Below are positions 50,621 to 60,014 of a stretch of 64,000 bases of DNA, in pieces. Positions within the stretch are counted from its first letter, which is position 1. Every line of letters starts with the position of its first letter. The notes under the pieces are model-generated. The model was not told where the DNA came from. It was given only the letters and a program-made list of their open reading frames with translations, and did not search any database. Position numbers and translations under genes: made by a program. The stretch is taken from NCBI RefSeq assembly GCF_002220095.1, contig NZ_CP022372.1:2328501-2392500 (forward strand). The letters are read 5' to 3'. The stretch comes from Bosea sp. AS-1 (GTDB lineage Bacteria > Pseudomonadota > Alphaproteobacteria > Rhizobiales > Beijerinckiaceae).

Positions 50621-51217
50621 ATGAGAGTATTTCATGCCTGCCGCGTTGCGGACGCCGGCGTGTATTTCCGGGAGGGTATCCGCAAGAACGATCCCGATGT
50701 TCTGGCAGCGCGGCTGTCTGCCCTGCTCGATGAAGAGTCCGGCTTGGCTTATCACCGGCCGAAGGTCGCTGAACTTCTCTCCGATCAGGAATTGTACGAT
50801 CGCGACCGGGGCCGCGTTTACGTCACTGCCGACGATAAAAGCCTTATCGAATCCGCTGGCCATTACCTAATCTACGGCAGTGAATGGCTCATGTGCATGC
50901 TCGGCCATGCCGGCCATGAGGCGCTTCGCCGGCGCGGTGTGCCCACGATGCTGCAACTTGATCTGCCGCTGAGCGCAGCAACGGTGCGTGAGCGGAGCCA
51001 GCTCGCCGAGACCCTCCTGCAAGAATGGGTGCGCATCAAGGTCAATCGGCCGGACTGGGTGCCAGAACTCGACTTTACGTTCTGCCTCAGAGGCGACGTC
51101 CCCCCGGAATGGCTGGTAGGTCACTACCATCCCGAGACGGTCGTCGATGTTCACCACAGCTACATTCCCAGGCGGACAGCGAATCCATATTGCGCCCATT
51201 GCCGCGGCGCAGATTGA
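50621..51217 (+). CDS. Hypothetical protein
   Basis: 198 residues. Start MRVFHACRVADAGVYFREGI, then LAYHRPKVAELLSDQELYD, IYGSEWLMCMLGHAGHEAL and a C-terminal segment with VDVHHSYIPRRTANPYCAHC. Cys and His at the end could bind a metal. No family recognised. No good ribosome-binding site was seen. Confidence 0.5.
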   Translation: MRVFHACRVADAGVYFREGIRKNDPDVLAARLSALLDEESGLAYHRPKVAELLSDQELYDRDRGRVYVTADDKSLIESAGHYLIYGSEWLMCMLGHAGHEALRRRGVPTMLQLDLPLSAATVRERSQLAETLLQEWVRIKVNRPDWVPELDFTFCLRGDVPPEWLVGHYHPETVVDVHHSYIPRRTANPYCAHCRGAD

Positions 51218-51255
51218 AACGGCACCCTTTCGCCAGTGATTCGGGAGGGAACGAC

Positions 51256-51531
51256 GTGAGCGCTGACTTCGACTTTGACGATATGGCTCGGCTGCTTGCC
51301 CTCGAGCATGCCTTCCTCTCGATAGCCCTCATCTCGGCCGGCAATTTCTCGGGTCTGAATAATGTCAGCACCAGCGAGGCTGTTCAAATGTTTCGAGACG
51401 CGATCGAAGGGTCCGTCTACGACGCAGGCGCCCGGCCAAAGGAGCTCCAAGTTGCCATGAGCGCCCACCTGAAGCGGATGTTCGACCACATTGCCACTAT
51501 GGCAAAGCATGCAGATCAGGGAGCGTCCTAG
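51256..51531 (+). CDS. Hypothetical helical protein
   Basis: 91 residues from GTG 51256, behind GGGAGG. ADFDFDDMARLLALEHAFLS then a helix with TSEAVQMFRDAIEG and LKRMFDHIATMAKHADQ. All-helical; no family recognised. Follows the previous gene by 38 bases and ends the island gene cluster. Confidence 0.5.
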   Translation: MSADFDFDDMARLLALEHAFLSIALISAGNFSGLNNVSTSEAVQMFRDAIEGSVYDAGARPKELQVAMSAHLKRMFDHIATMAKHADQGAS

Positions 51532-52481
51532 CGAAATTTCGGTCAAGAAACCGTTTTTGATAAATCAAAATAGATGCGGCCTTTTGGCCCCATCATTTAG
51601 TGCATAAAATGCGTAACAGCAGCTAATAGATAACCTGTGGCAATAATAATATAAGCAATTGTTAATAACATCTTTTTTACTCATTAATTTACATCATCGG
51701 CTAATCCCAAATTGATGGTGGACTGGTATGGTCTCACCTATTATTTATGGGCAGAAACTGCGCAGAAGCCGCGAAATCTGAAAATATTGCTGCGACATAA
51801 TGCCGCAGCTTGGGCGTTGATCGGGCCCTAAGAGGGCCAGGAGTTCGACTATTACGATCTGCGTTCCGCGACGCTGCGGTTCTACCTGGTCGACCGCTGG
51901 AGCTCCACGGTCCTGCGAAAGAGCACGCCCGGCGGCATCATGGGCCCCGCTAGATCGATCTGTCGAGGTATCTGCCCGGCCAGAACCTCAGCCACTTGTC
52001 GGCCGACCAGATCGCCGAGGCGCTGGGGGAGCAGACGTTCGAATAGCGATCGAGGTTGGCTTTGCTCGGCCCTCACGCTGGCCGCTTGCGGGCACCCGGC
52101 ACATTGATCCGCATCTTCATGATAACGGCCAAAGACCCACCAGCGGCAACACATGCTAGCGATTGGAGATGATCGGCCTTGGCGGCGAGCTGTGACCGGG
52201 ACATCTCATAGGTGGGCTGGACGCCCGGCTAAGGCCGGGCGTCCAGAGGCATATTGCGGAACTCGACCGACAATCGCGGCAACCCTATGCCTCTCTCTTC
52301 AAAAGAGCTTGTGCTGCCACCGGAGGAAGCCAGTAGTAATTCCGCAAGCGCCTCAATCTGGACCGGTGCCGATGCGTCTAAAGCCAAACTATCCGCGCAT
52401 CGGCGCCACGTAGCGCCTAGCCAGAGCGCTCGCGCCCCCGCGCCGGATTGTCGCCAAGAGCCCGGCTGGACGCGCGGGGAC
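51532..52481. other. 950-base low-gene region
   Basis: 51532-51830 is the most AT-rich segment in the window, with TTATTA/AATAAT tracts. A perfect 13-bp hairpin CTGGACGCCCGGC / GCCGGGCGTCCAG lies at 52217-52246 without a U-run. A minus-strand frame near 51882-52080 (GDLVGRQVAEVLAGQIPRQI, FRRTVELQRSTR) faintly resembles the end of a LacI-type regulator. No convincing intact gene. Confidence 0.5.
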
Positions 52482-53246
52482 CTAGCCCTTCATGGTGTTG
52501 AGGAGATTGTCGGCGCCGCGTGCCAAAATCACCGCATCCGAGCCGCAGGCGACGAACGAGAAGCCCTCTGCCAGCAGGCTCTTGGCGAGACGGGGATCGA
52601 AAACCAGCGTGCCGACCGGGATCCCTGCATCCATCAGCTTGCGGGCCGCCGGGCGGATGACATCCCAGACTGCCGGATCGTTCGGCTTGCCCAGCATGCC
52701 CATATCCGCGGCGATGTCGGCCGGTCCGAAGAAGACGCCGTCGACACCGTCGACCTGTCCGATCTGCAGAGCCTGCTCGATCGCCGCCCGGGTCTCGACC
52801 TGGACGAGGACGGCCGTCTCCTCCTCGATGTGGCTGAAATAATCGCTCATGCGCGCGAAACCGTTGGCGCGGTTGCAGCCGCTGACGCCCCGGACGCCGC
52901 GCGGGGGGTAGCGCGTCGCTGCGACGGCGCGAGCCGCTTCGTCGGGCGTCTGGACCATCGGGAAGAGGAGCCCCGGCGCGCCGATATCGAGCAGCCGCTT
53001 GACCTGAACCGTGTCGTTCCAGTCGGGCCGCACGATCGGTGTCGCCGGGTGAGCGGCGAGCACCTGAAGCTGCGTCATCACCGACGCCAGGTCGTTGGGC
53101 GAGTGCTCGGTGTCGATCAGGAGCCAGTCGAAGCCGGCGCCGGCGACGGCCTCGGTGGCGTATCCGCTGGCGAGGCTCAGCCAGAGGCCGATCTGCTGCT
53201 GTCCGCCGCGGATCGAGGCCAGGAACTTGTTGGAGGGCAGCTTCAT
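52482..53246 (-). CDS. HpcH/HpaI-family aldolase
   Basis: 254 residues. Family marks: IGLWLSLASGYATEAVAGAG, FDWLLIDTEHSPNDL, PIVRPDWNDTVQVKRLLDIG, AVLVQVETRAAIEQALQIGQ with the metal-binding Glu, and VDGVFFGPADIAADMG with Asp. These enzymes split or form 2-oxo acids with pyruvate. It lies 128 bases downstream of HyuB, in the same strand, so it may process a product of hydantoinase action. Confidence 0.88.
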   Translation of the reverse strand: MKLPSNKFLASIRGGQQQIGLWLSLASGYATEAVAGAGFDWLLIDTEHSPNDLASVMTQLQVLAAHPATPIVRPDWNDTVQVKRLLDIGAPGLLFPMVQTPDEAARAVAATRYPPRGVRGVSGCNRANGFARMSDYFSHIEEETAVLVQVETRAAIEQALQIGQVDGVDGVFFGPADIAADMGMLGKPNDPAVWDVIRPAARKLMDAGIPVGTLVFDPRLAKSLLAEGFSFVACGSDAVILARGADNLLNTMKG

Positions 53247-53374
53247 GGCACGGCTTTCAGGACAAGGGGTTGGGGCAGGATCGTGTGGCGACCGTAGGAT
53301 GCCCGGAACAATTCCACGATTCCCGGAAGCGCGGAAATGTCCCAGGCGCTCACGTCATCTCGCCTCGAGATGTG

Positions 53375-55084
53375 CTAGCGAGGCAGCTCTCCACGTCGCG
53401 CGGCTGCCAGGATGTCGCTGATTCGGCCCTCGCTGAGGCCATAATCCGCGCGGGCAACCTCGGCCGAGATATAGCCCAGCGCGAGATCGCGCTCGATGCT
53501 GCCTTTCTCCCGGTCCGTTGGCGCGCCGTAGCCGGCACCGCCCGGGAAGGCCATCACCACCTTGCGGCCATGCGGCACGAACTGCTTGCCCTTGCCCTTC
53601 ATCGCCGTGCCGTCGTCGAGTGCGATCATGGTCGGTGCACCGCCGCCGCCGCCGCGCCGGCCGCGGGCCGGGTGATGCACGCGGTCGAACATCGCCTGGA
53701 TGTCGAACTCGTAGCCCTCCCAGGCACCGACCTCCATGTGCTGGCCGAGGCCACCGCGATGCCGACCGTTGCCGCCCGAGTCAGGCCGGAGCTCCTTGCG
53801 CCAGACGATGACCGGGCCGACCTGCTCGGTCGCCTCGACCGGCATGGTCATGACGCCCGAGGGGAAGGCGGTGGCGTTCATGCCGTCGAGCGCAGGCCGC
53901 GCGCCCGAGCCGCCGGAGTTGAAGGTCAGCACCTCGGCGCGCACCGGCTCGTCAGGCCACGGGCCATCGCTGCGCGGGCGGAGCGAGACCTGGAAGTTGC
54001 AAAGGCTGCCGGCTCCTTCGGCGGGAACGAGATTGGGCAGGAGCTTGTCGAGCGCGTCGTAGATCGTGTCCGGCACCATGTGGCCGATGATGTGGCGCAG
54101 CGCCACCGGCGCCGGCCAGACCGCGTTGACGATGGTATGTTCCGGCGCGGTGATACGGAACGGCTCCAGCGAGGCGGCGTTGTTCGGGATTTCCGGCGCG
54201 ATCGCGCATTTCAGCGCGTAGCAGGTATAGGCCTTCGTATAGACCAGCGGCACGTTGATGCCGTTCTTGTCGACGCCGGAGGTGCCGGCCCAGTCGCAGA
54301 GCACGCCATCGGGCTCGATCGAGATCTTCACCTTGAGATCGATCGGCCGGCTGTAGCCGTCGATCCGCATATGGCCCTCGGCCTGCCCGCGCGGGAGCGC
54401 CGCGATCTTGTCGAGCGTCGCCTGGCGCGAATTGGTCAGGATGAAGTCCGAGATGCCGGCGAGGTCGGCGAGCTTGAACTCGACCATCATGTCGACCAGC
54501 CGGCGATGGCCGATCTCGTTGCAGGTCGCGAGCGCATAGATGTCGCCGACGAGTTGGTCGGGTTCGCGGACATTGCCGCGGATGATCGTGACCAGCGTTT
54601 CGTTGACCGTGCCGCGGTCGACGAACTTCATGATCGGGATGTGCAGGCCTTCCTCGTAGACAGAGTTGGCGTCGGCGCCGAAGCCACGCCCGCCGATGTC
54701 GACGATATGGGCCGTGCAGGCGAAGAAGCCGACATGCCGCCCCTTGTGGAAGGAGGGGGTGACGACGGTGATGTCGTGCAGGTGGCCGGTGCCCTCCCAG
54801 GGGTTGTTGGTGATGTAGACGTCGCCCTCGGCGATGTTCTCGCGCCCGATGCGGCGGATGAAGTGAGCCACGGCGTCGGCCATGGCGTTGACGTGGCCGG
54901 GCGTGCCGGTCACCGCCTGCGCCAGCATCTCGCCCTTCTCGTTGTAGACGCCGGCGGAGAGGTCGCCGGCCTCGCGCACCGAGGTCGAGAAGGAGGTGCG
55001 GATCAGCGCCTGCGCCTGTTCCTCGACGACCGAGATCAGGCGGTTCCACATGACCTGATAGGCGACCCTGGAGATATCAGACAT
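53375..55084 (-). CDS. Hydantoinase B / N-methylhydantoinase B subunit
   Basis: 569 residues, typical for HyuB. Marks: SVREAGDLSAGVYNEKGEML, VYITNNPWEGTGHLHDITVV, FVDRGTVNETLVTIIRG, and the C-terminal MFDRVHHPARGRRGGGGGAP then KQFVPHGRKVVMAFPGGAGYG. With subunit A it opens hydantoins, oxoproline or related cyclic amides using ATP. The two genes overlap by eight bases. Confidence 0.9.
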   Translation of the reverse strand: MSDISRVAYQVMWNRLISVVEEQAQALIRTSFSTSVREAGDLSAGVYNEKGEMLAQAVTGTPGHVNAMADAVAHFIRRIGRENIAEGDVYITNNPWEGTGHLHDITVVTPSFHKGRHVGFFACTAHIVDIGGRGFGADANSVYEEGLHIPIMKFVDRGTVNETLVTIIRGNVREPDQLVGDIYALATCNEIGHRRLVDMMVEFKLADLAGISDFILTNSRQATLDKIAALPRGQAEGHMRIDGYSRPIDLKVKISIEPDGVLCDWAGTSGVDKNGINVPLVYTKAYTCYALKCAIAPEIPNNAASLEPFRITAPEHTIVNAVWPAPVALRHIIGHMVPDTIYDALDKLLPNLVPAEGAGSLCNFQVSLRPRSDGPWPDEPVRAEVLTFNSGGSGARPALDGMNATAFPSGVMTMPVEATEQVGPVIVWRKELRPDSGGNGRHRGGLGQHMEVGAWEGYEFDIQAMFDRVHHPARGRRGGGGGAPTMIALDDGTAMKGKGKQFVPHGRKVVMAFPGGAGYGAPTDREKGSIERDLALGYISAEVARADYGLSEGRISDILAAARRGELPR

Positions 55085-57203
55085 GGGCGGGCTCCTTCCG
55101 CTCCGCGACGGAGGCGGCGGGTCGGGCTTCGGTAAGGCGGATGTCGATGCAGCCGTCGTTCAGCGTGACGCCGGTGCGGCTCGAGGGGACGATGATGGTG
55201 GTCTCGTCCTCGGTGACGATGCCGGGGCCGTTGATCCGGCTGCCAGCCGGCAGCGCGGTGCGGCTATGGGATTCGGCCTCGACGCGCTTGCCCAGGCCGG
55301 CATCGAAGACGGAGCGGCTGCCTTCGGCCGGGGCCTCACGCGTGCCAGCGAGCGGTGCGACCGGGCTGACGGCCTCCTGCGGCGTGTGTGCGTTGACCGA
55401 CCAGACGGTGATCTCGGCGGCGAGCCCCTTCACGGTGCGGCCGAAGAGGTTGGCGTATTCGTGCTCGAAGCGCTTCAGGATGACGGCGGGATCGGCGGCG
55501 CGGGCCTCCTCCGGCGTCAGCGTCACCGGGATTTCCCAGCCCTGGCCGGCATAGCGCATGTAGATCTTGTACTCGGCCTGGATCGCGCCGGCCCAGCCGC
55601 AGGAGCGAACGACCCGCGTCGCTTCCTCTTCCATCTCGTCGAAGAGTTTCGTGACGCGCGCCGTGTCGAACTGGGCGAGCCGCATGAACAGGGTGCGGTT
55701 AGCCTCGAAGCTGAACGGTGCCCGCAGGAAGCCGATGGCCGAGCCGACGCCGGCGCCCGGCGGCACCAGGCAGCGCGCGATGCCGAGTTTTTCGCAAAGG
55801 CGGCCGGCATGGAGCGGTGCGGCGCCGCCGAAGGCGATCATGGTGTATTCCGACAGATCCTCGCCGTTCTCGACGGCGTGGACGCGGGCGGCATTGGCCA
55901 TGTTCTCGTCGACGACCTCGGCGACGCCCCAGGCGCTTTCCTCGGACTCCATGCCGAGCTTGCCGCCGATCTCGCTCTTCAGCGCTGCGGCCGACCGGTC
56001 GGCGAAGAGCGGGATCGTGCCGGCCGCGAAATTGTCCGGATCGATCTTCCCAAGGATGACGTCGGCATCGGTTACGGCCGGGCGCTTGCCGCCGCGGCCG
56101 TAGCAGGCCGGGCCGGGTTCGGAGCCTGCGCTTTCCGGCCCGACGCGGATCTGGTTCATCGAGTCGACATGGGCGAGGCTGCCGCCGCCGGCGCCGATCT
56201 CGACCATGTCGATCACGGGAATCGAGATCGGCATGCCGGAGCCCTTCTTGAACCGGTATGTCCGGGCGACCTCGAAGACGCGGGCGGTCTTCGGCGTATA
56301 GTTCTTGATCAGGCAGATCTTGGCGGTGGTGCCGCCCATGTCGAAGGAGAGTACCTTCTTCAGCCCGTGCCGCGCGGCGATGTCGGCGGCGAAGACGGCG
56401 CCGCCCGCAGGACCGGATTCGACCAGGCGCACCGGGAACTCGGAGGCGCTTTCCAGCGAAATGATGCCGCCGCCGGAATGCATCAGGAAGATCGGGCAGG
56501 AGGCGCCCTCGGCCGCGAGCCGCCCCTTCAGCCGGACGAGATAGCTCTTCATCAGCGGCTTGATATAGGCGTTGGCGATCGTCGTGTTGAAGCGCTCGTA
56601 TTCGCGCATCTGCGGCGAGACTTCCGAGGAGAGCGAGACCATCGCGCCCGGCAGCCGCTCGGCCAGCACCTCCTGGATCAGCCGCTCATGCGCGTCGCTG
56701 ACATAGGAATGCAGCAACCCGACCGCGACGCTTTCGTAGCCGGCCTCGCGCAGTTCGTCGGCCAAAGCCTCGACCGCGGCGCGATCGAGCGGGAGCAGGA
56801 CCTTGCCGCGCGCATCCATGCGTTCCTTGACGGTGTAGCGCCGGTTGCGCGGCAGCAGCGGCTCCGGCAGCGTCAGGTTGAGATCGTACTGCTCGAAGCG
56901 GCTCTCGGTCCGCATCTCGATGACGTCGCGGAAGCCCTCGGTGGTGATGAGCGCGGTCTTGGCGCCGCGTCGCTCGATCAGCGCATTGGTCGCCAGCGTG
57001 GTGCCATGGATGATCTGCCCGATCGCGGATACCGGGACGCCCGCCTTGGAGCAGACGCGATGCATGCCTTCGATGATCGCGTCTTCGGGCGCGGCATAGG
57101 TCGTCAGGACCTTGGTCGAGAACCGCTGTCCGTCCTGCTCGAGCACGACATCCGTGAAGGTTCCCCCGATATCGACGCCCAGGCGGGCCCCGAGAATGGA
57201 CAT
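55077..57203 (-). CDS. Hydantoinase A / N-methylhydantoinase A (ATP-binding) subunit
   Basis: 708 residues, standard length. Start RLGVDIGGTFTDVVLEQDG, IIHGTTLATNALIERRGAKT, SSEVSPQMREYERFNTTIAN, the phosphate-binding VLSFDMGGTTAKICLI, and VGPESAGSEPGPACYGRGG. This subunit binds ATP in the oxoprolinase superfamily. It is the first gene of the aldolase-hydantoinase operon; the 147 bases ahead (57204-57350) hold its promoter and the LysR gene end. Confidence 0.9.
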   Translation of the reverse strand: MSILGARLGVDIGGTFTDVVLEQDGQRFSTKVLTTYAAPEDAIIEGMHRVCSKAGVPVSAIGQIIHGTTLATNALIERRGAKTALITTEGFRDVIEMRTESRFEQYDLNLTLPEPLLPRNRRYTVKERMDARGKVLLPLDRAAVEALADELREAGYESVAVGLLHSYVSDAHERLIQEVLAERLPGAMVSLSSEVSPQMREYERFNTTIANAYIKPLMKSYLVRLKGRLAAEGASCPIFLMHSGGGIISLESASEFPVRLVESGPAGGAVFAADIAARHGLKKVLSFDMGGTTAKICLIKNYTPKTARVFEVARTYRFKKGSGMPISIPVIDMVEIGAGGGSLAHVDSMNQIRVGPESAGSEPGPACYGRGGKRPAVTDADVILGKIDPDNFAAGTIPLFADRSAAALKSEIGGKLGMESEESAWGVAEVVDENMANAARVHAVENGEDLSEYTMIAFGGAAPLHAGRLCEKLGIARCLVPPGAGVGSAIGFLRAPFSFEANRTLFMRLAQFDTARVTKLFDEMEEEATRVVRSCGWAGAIQAEYKIYMRYAGQGWEIPVTLTPEEARAADPAVILKRFEHEYANLFGRTVKGLAAEITVWSVNAHTPQEAVSPVAPLAGTREAPAEGSRSVFDAGLGKRVEAESHSRTALPAGSRINGPGIVTEDETTIIVPSSRTGVTLNDGCIDIRLTEARPAASVAERKEPAHV

Positions 57204-57350
57204 GGCTCATTCGCCTCCGTTGTCTGATGAGCGGAAGATGGAACGGCCGTCCGATGCCGTCGAATTATTATTCTCTATGTTATTCGATAGGAGATCTTTA
57301 TCGGTCGCCGGCTGATTGCGGTTGAGGGAGCTGGCTCCAGCCGTTGCCCG

Positions 57351-58241
57351 TCAATGATGGCGCACCGCGCGTTCCATCGCCAGCTCGGCCGAGCGCTTGA
57401 GCAGGAAACTCGCCGGTGTGTGGGCGAAAGAAGCGGTGAAGATCAGGGCGCTCGGCTTCCATTCATAGGGGATTTCGACGAGCTCGCCGGTCGCCAGGGG
57501 CTTCTCCACCAGCGTGCGGGGCAGGGGGGCGATGCCGAGCCCGTCCAGGGTCATCTGCAGGCAGGCCGACAGGCTGCTCGACGGCACGATCCGCACCGGC
57601 TTCTCCCACAGATCGCGGAAATGCGCGGAAAGCTCGACGAAATGGCGGGTGGTGCGCGCGTGGGTCAGGATCGAGTGCCCGGCGAGCGTCGCGATGTCGG
57701 AGCCGGAGACGGCGAGCTTCGGCGACGCGGTCCAGACATAGGGCACCGAGCCGAGGTCGATATTGCTGATGTTGAAGTTCGAGATCGGGCCATTGAGCAG
57801 GCAGAGATCGAGCGCGCGGGAGACCAGTTCCTCCCGCAGGTTGAGCGTCAGGTCGACCTTCAGCTCGACATCGATATTGGGGAAGACCTGCCGCAGGTCG
57901 AGCAGGTAGTCGCGCAGCCAGGTCTGGGCGATGAGCTCGGCCACGCCGAGCCGCAGGATGCCGACCTGCTGGTCCGAGCTGATCGATTGCTGCGAGAATT
58001 CCTCCGACGCCTGCAAGACTCGTTCGGCTTGCCCCAAAAGCGAGTGCCCGATCGGCGTCAGCGCGACCGAACCGGAATCGCGATAGAACAGCCGGACGCC
58101 CAGCACGGATTCGAGCTGCGAGATCCGCACCGAGATGTTCGGCTGCGTGGTGTTCAGCCGCTCCGCCGTCGCCCGGAAGCTACCGAGCTTGGCGACCCAG
58201 ACGAAGCTTTCGAGCTGCTTCAGCGTCCAGTTCGGCATCAT
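57351..58241 (-). CDS. LysR-family regulator
   Basis: 296 residues. N-terminal winged HTH with TLKQLESFVWVAKLGSFRAT and ERLNTTQPNISVRISQLESV; the rest is the effector-binding periplasmic-like domain. It is divergent from the TRAP operon across a 204-base intergenic region and upstream of the hydantoinase genes, so it probably controls both. The N-terminal MM gives two starts; ATG 58241 is used. Confidence 0.9.
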   Translation of the reverse strand: MMPNWTLKQLESFVWVAKLGSFRATAERLNTTQPNISVRISQLESVLGVRLFYRDSGSVALTPIGHSLLGQAERVLQASEEFSQQSISSDQQVGILRLGVAELIAQTWLRDYLLDLRQVFPNIDVELKVDLTLNLREELVSRALDLCLLNGPISNFNISNIDLGSVPYVWTASPKLAVSGSDIATLAGHSILTHARTTRHFVELSAHFRDLWEKPVRIVPSSSLSACLQMTLDGLGIAPLPRTLVEKPLATGELVEIPYEWKPSALIFTASFAHTPASFLLKRSAELAMERAVRHH

Positions 58242-58445
58242 CCCTCCCGAGCGGGTCGACCGCTGCCGGCGGCCGTCCTGCGTTATCGATAAAGAAAATG
58301 CATTGCGAGAACAGCAAAATTCAATTGGATGCTATCGCGGGAACGCGGTGGAGTACCCCCTTAGCCGCCGATCGCGCTTCGGCCCGGTTCCGGCTCCTGA
58401 AACCCGCGCGCATCAATTCGCAGCGGGACAAGAACGAGGGGAATC

Positions 58446-59432
58446 ATGAACCGCAGAGCTTTGATCGCATCCGCCGCGCTTGCGTTGAGCATGGGGCTGA
58501 CCGCTCCCGCCCTGGCTCAGACGAACTGGACCATGGCGTCCGGCTATCCGGAGAGCAGCTTCTTCACCCAGAACATTCGCCAGATGATCAAGGAGATCGA
58601 GGAGAAGAGCGGCGGCAAGCTCAAGATCGACCTGCGCTCCAACGACAGCCTGATCAAGCTCGACGCGGTCAAGCGCGCTGTCCAGTCCGGCCAGATTCAG
58701 ATCGGCGAGATCCGCCTCGGCGTCTACGGCAACGAGGCGGCGATGTACAATCTCGACAACATTCCAGGCGTGGCCACGACCTATGATCAGGCAACCAAGC
58801 TGACCGACGCCCAGCGCCCCTTCTTCGATGCCATGTTCAAGAAGAACGGCCTGCGCGCCATTACCTATGTCGCCTGGCCGGGGCAGGGCTTCTACACCAA
58901 GGAGCCTCTGAAGGGGTTGCCTGACCTCAAGGGCCAGAAGCTGCGCATCTATTCCAAGCAGACGCAGATCATGGGCGAGAAGCTCGGCATGGAAGCGCTG
59001 ATCCTGCCTTTCGCCGAGGTGCCGCAAGCCTTTTCGACCGGCATGATCCAGTCGCTCTGGACCAGCGCCCAGACCGGCACCGATGTGCAGATCTGGGATT
59101 ACGTGAAGCACTTCACCTATACCGGGACGATGCACAACAAGAACGCGATCCTCGTGAACGAGCGGGCCTTCCGCCAGCTCGACCCGGCGACGCAGAAGGT
59201 GGTGCTGGAAGCGGGCGAGGCCGCGACGAAGCGTGGCTGGGAGCTCTCCAAGAAGGCCGGCGAGGAGCGTGAGAACGTCCTCAAGAGCCATGGTGTGACG
59301 ATCGCGCAGTCGCCGAAGGACATTCTCGACGCCATCGCGACGGCCGGGAAGGGCATGGTGGCCGATTGGTTGACCACGGCGAGTGCAGAAGAGAAGGCCG
59401 TCTACGAGACCTACCAGAAGAGCCTGAACTAG
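58446..59432 (+). CDS. dctP: TRAP transporter solute-binding protein
   Basis: 328 residues. Signal peptide RRALIASAALALSMGLTAPALA with cleavage before QTNWTM. DctP family: GYPESSFFTQNIRQMIKEIE, SNDSLIKLDAVKRAVQSGQI, LKGQKLRIYSKQTQIMGEKL, and MIQSLWTSAQTGTDVQIWDY. GGGGAAT precedes ATG. It captures the substrate in the periplasm, probably a carboxylate or cyclic amide processed by the neighbouring enzymes. Confidence 0.93.
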   Translation: MNRRALIASAALALSMGLTAPALAQTNWTMASGYPESSFFTQNIRQMIKEIEEKSGGKLKIDLRSNDSLIKLDAVKRAVQSGQIQIGEIRLGVYGNEAAMYNLDNIPGVATTYDQATKLTDAQRPFFDAMFKKNGLRAITYVAWPGQGFYTKEPLKGLPDLKGQKLRIYSKQTQIMGEKLGMEALILPFAEVPQAFSTGMIQSLWTSAQTGTDVQIWDYVKHFTYTGTMHNKNAILVNERAFRQLDPATQKVVLEAGEAATKRGWELSKKAGEERENVLKSHGVTIAQSPKDILDAIATAGKGMVADWLTTASAEEKAVYETYQKSLN

Positions 59433-59483
59433 CCGAACCGGCTCAACGCTGTCCTTCGATCAAGCACGCCAGCGGGGTGACCG

Positions 59484-60005
59484 GTGATACGCGGAGTTCT
59501 CGACAGATTCTATGAGGCGTGCGGCTACCTCGCCGCCGCCTTCATGGTCGGCATCGGGCTGGCCATCGTCGCCCAGATCCTGGGACGCATGCGTGGCGTC
59601 ACCCTCGACGCCACGGAGGCGGCCGGCCTGTGCCTGGCGGCCTCCACCTTCTTCGGCCTCGCCCACACCTTCCGGCGCGGCGGGCACGTCCGGATCAACC
59701 TGATCGTCGATCGCCTGCCGGAGCGCTGGCGGCGCTGCGTCGAGATCCTCAACTGCCTGCTGGGCACCGTGGTGGTCTCGTTCCTCGCCTGGCATGTCAC
59801 GGCACTGGCGCTGCAATCCCACGAATTCAACGATGTCAGCCCGGGCCTGCTGGCGATGCCGTTCTGGATTCCGCAGGCGGGTGTCGCCGTCGGCGTGGCG
59901 GCGCTCGCGATCGCCTTCATCGACGAACTCGTCTGGCTCCTCGGCGGCGGCAAGCCTCGCTACGAGGCACCTGACGAGATCGAGCTCGACAGGCCGGTGG
60001 CATAG
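59484..60005 (+). CDS. dctQ: TRAP transporter small membrane subunit
   Basis: 173 residues with four helices. Marks: AAFMVGIGLAIVAQILGRMR, AAGLCLAASTFFGLAHTFRR, VRINLIVDRLPERWRRCVEI, the usual DctQ pattern of an Arg after TM2. Ends 10 bases before DctM. Confidence 0.9.
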   Translation: MIRGVLDRFYEACGYLAAAFMVGIGLAIVAQILGRMRGVTLDATEAAGLCLAASTFFGLAHTFRRGGHVRINLIVDRLPERWRRCVEILNCLLGTVVVSFLAWHVTALALQSHEFNDVSPGLLAMPFWIPQAGVAVGVAALAIAFIDELVWLLGGGKPRYEAPDEIELDRPVA

Positions 60006-60014
60006 GGGCTGACA

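Noticed and set aside
52217..52246. 13-bp hairpin as an intrinsic terminator
   Set aside because: No U-run on either strand and no adjacent gene end; kept only as a structural note.
53039..57227. Long plus-strand frames of about 700 codons opposite hyuA and hyuB
   Set aside because: They are antisense to recognised genes, lack family features and have the skewed composition of shadow frames.
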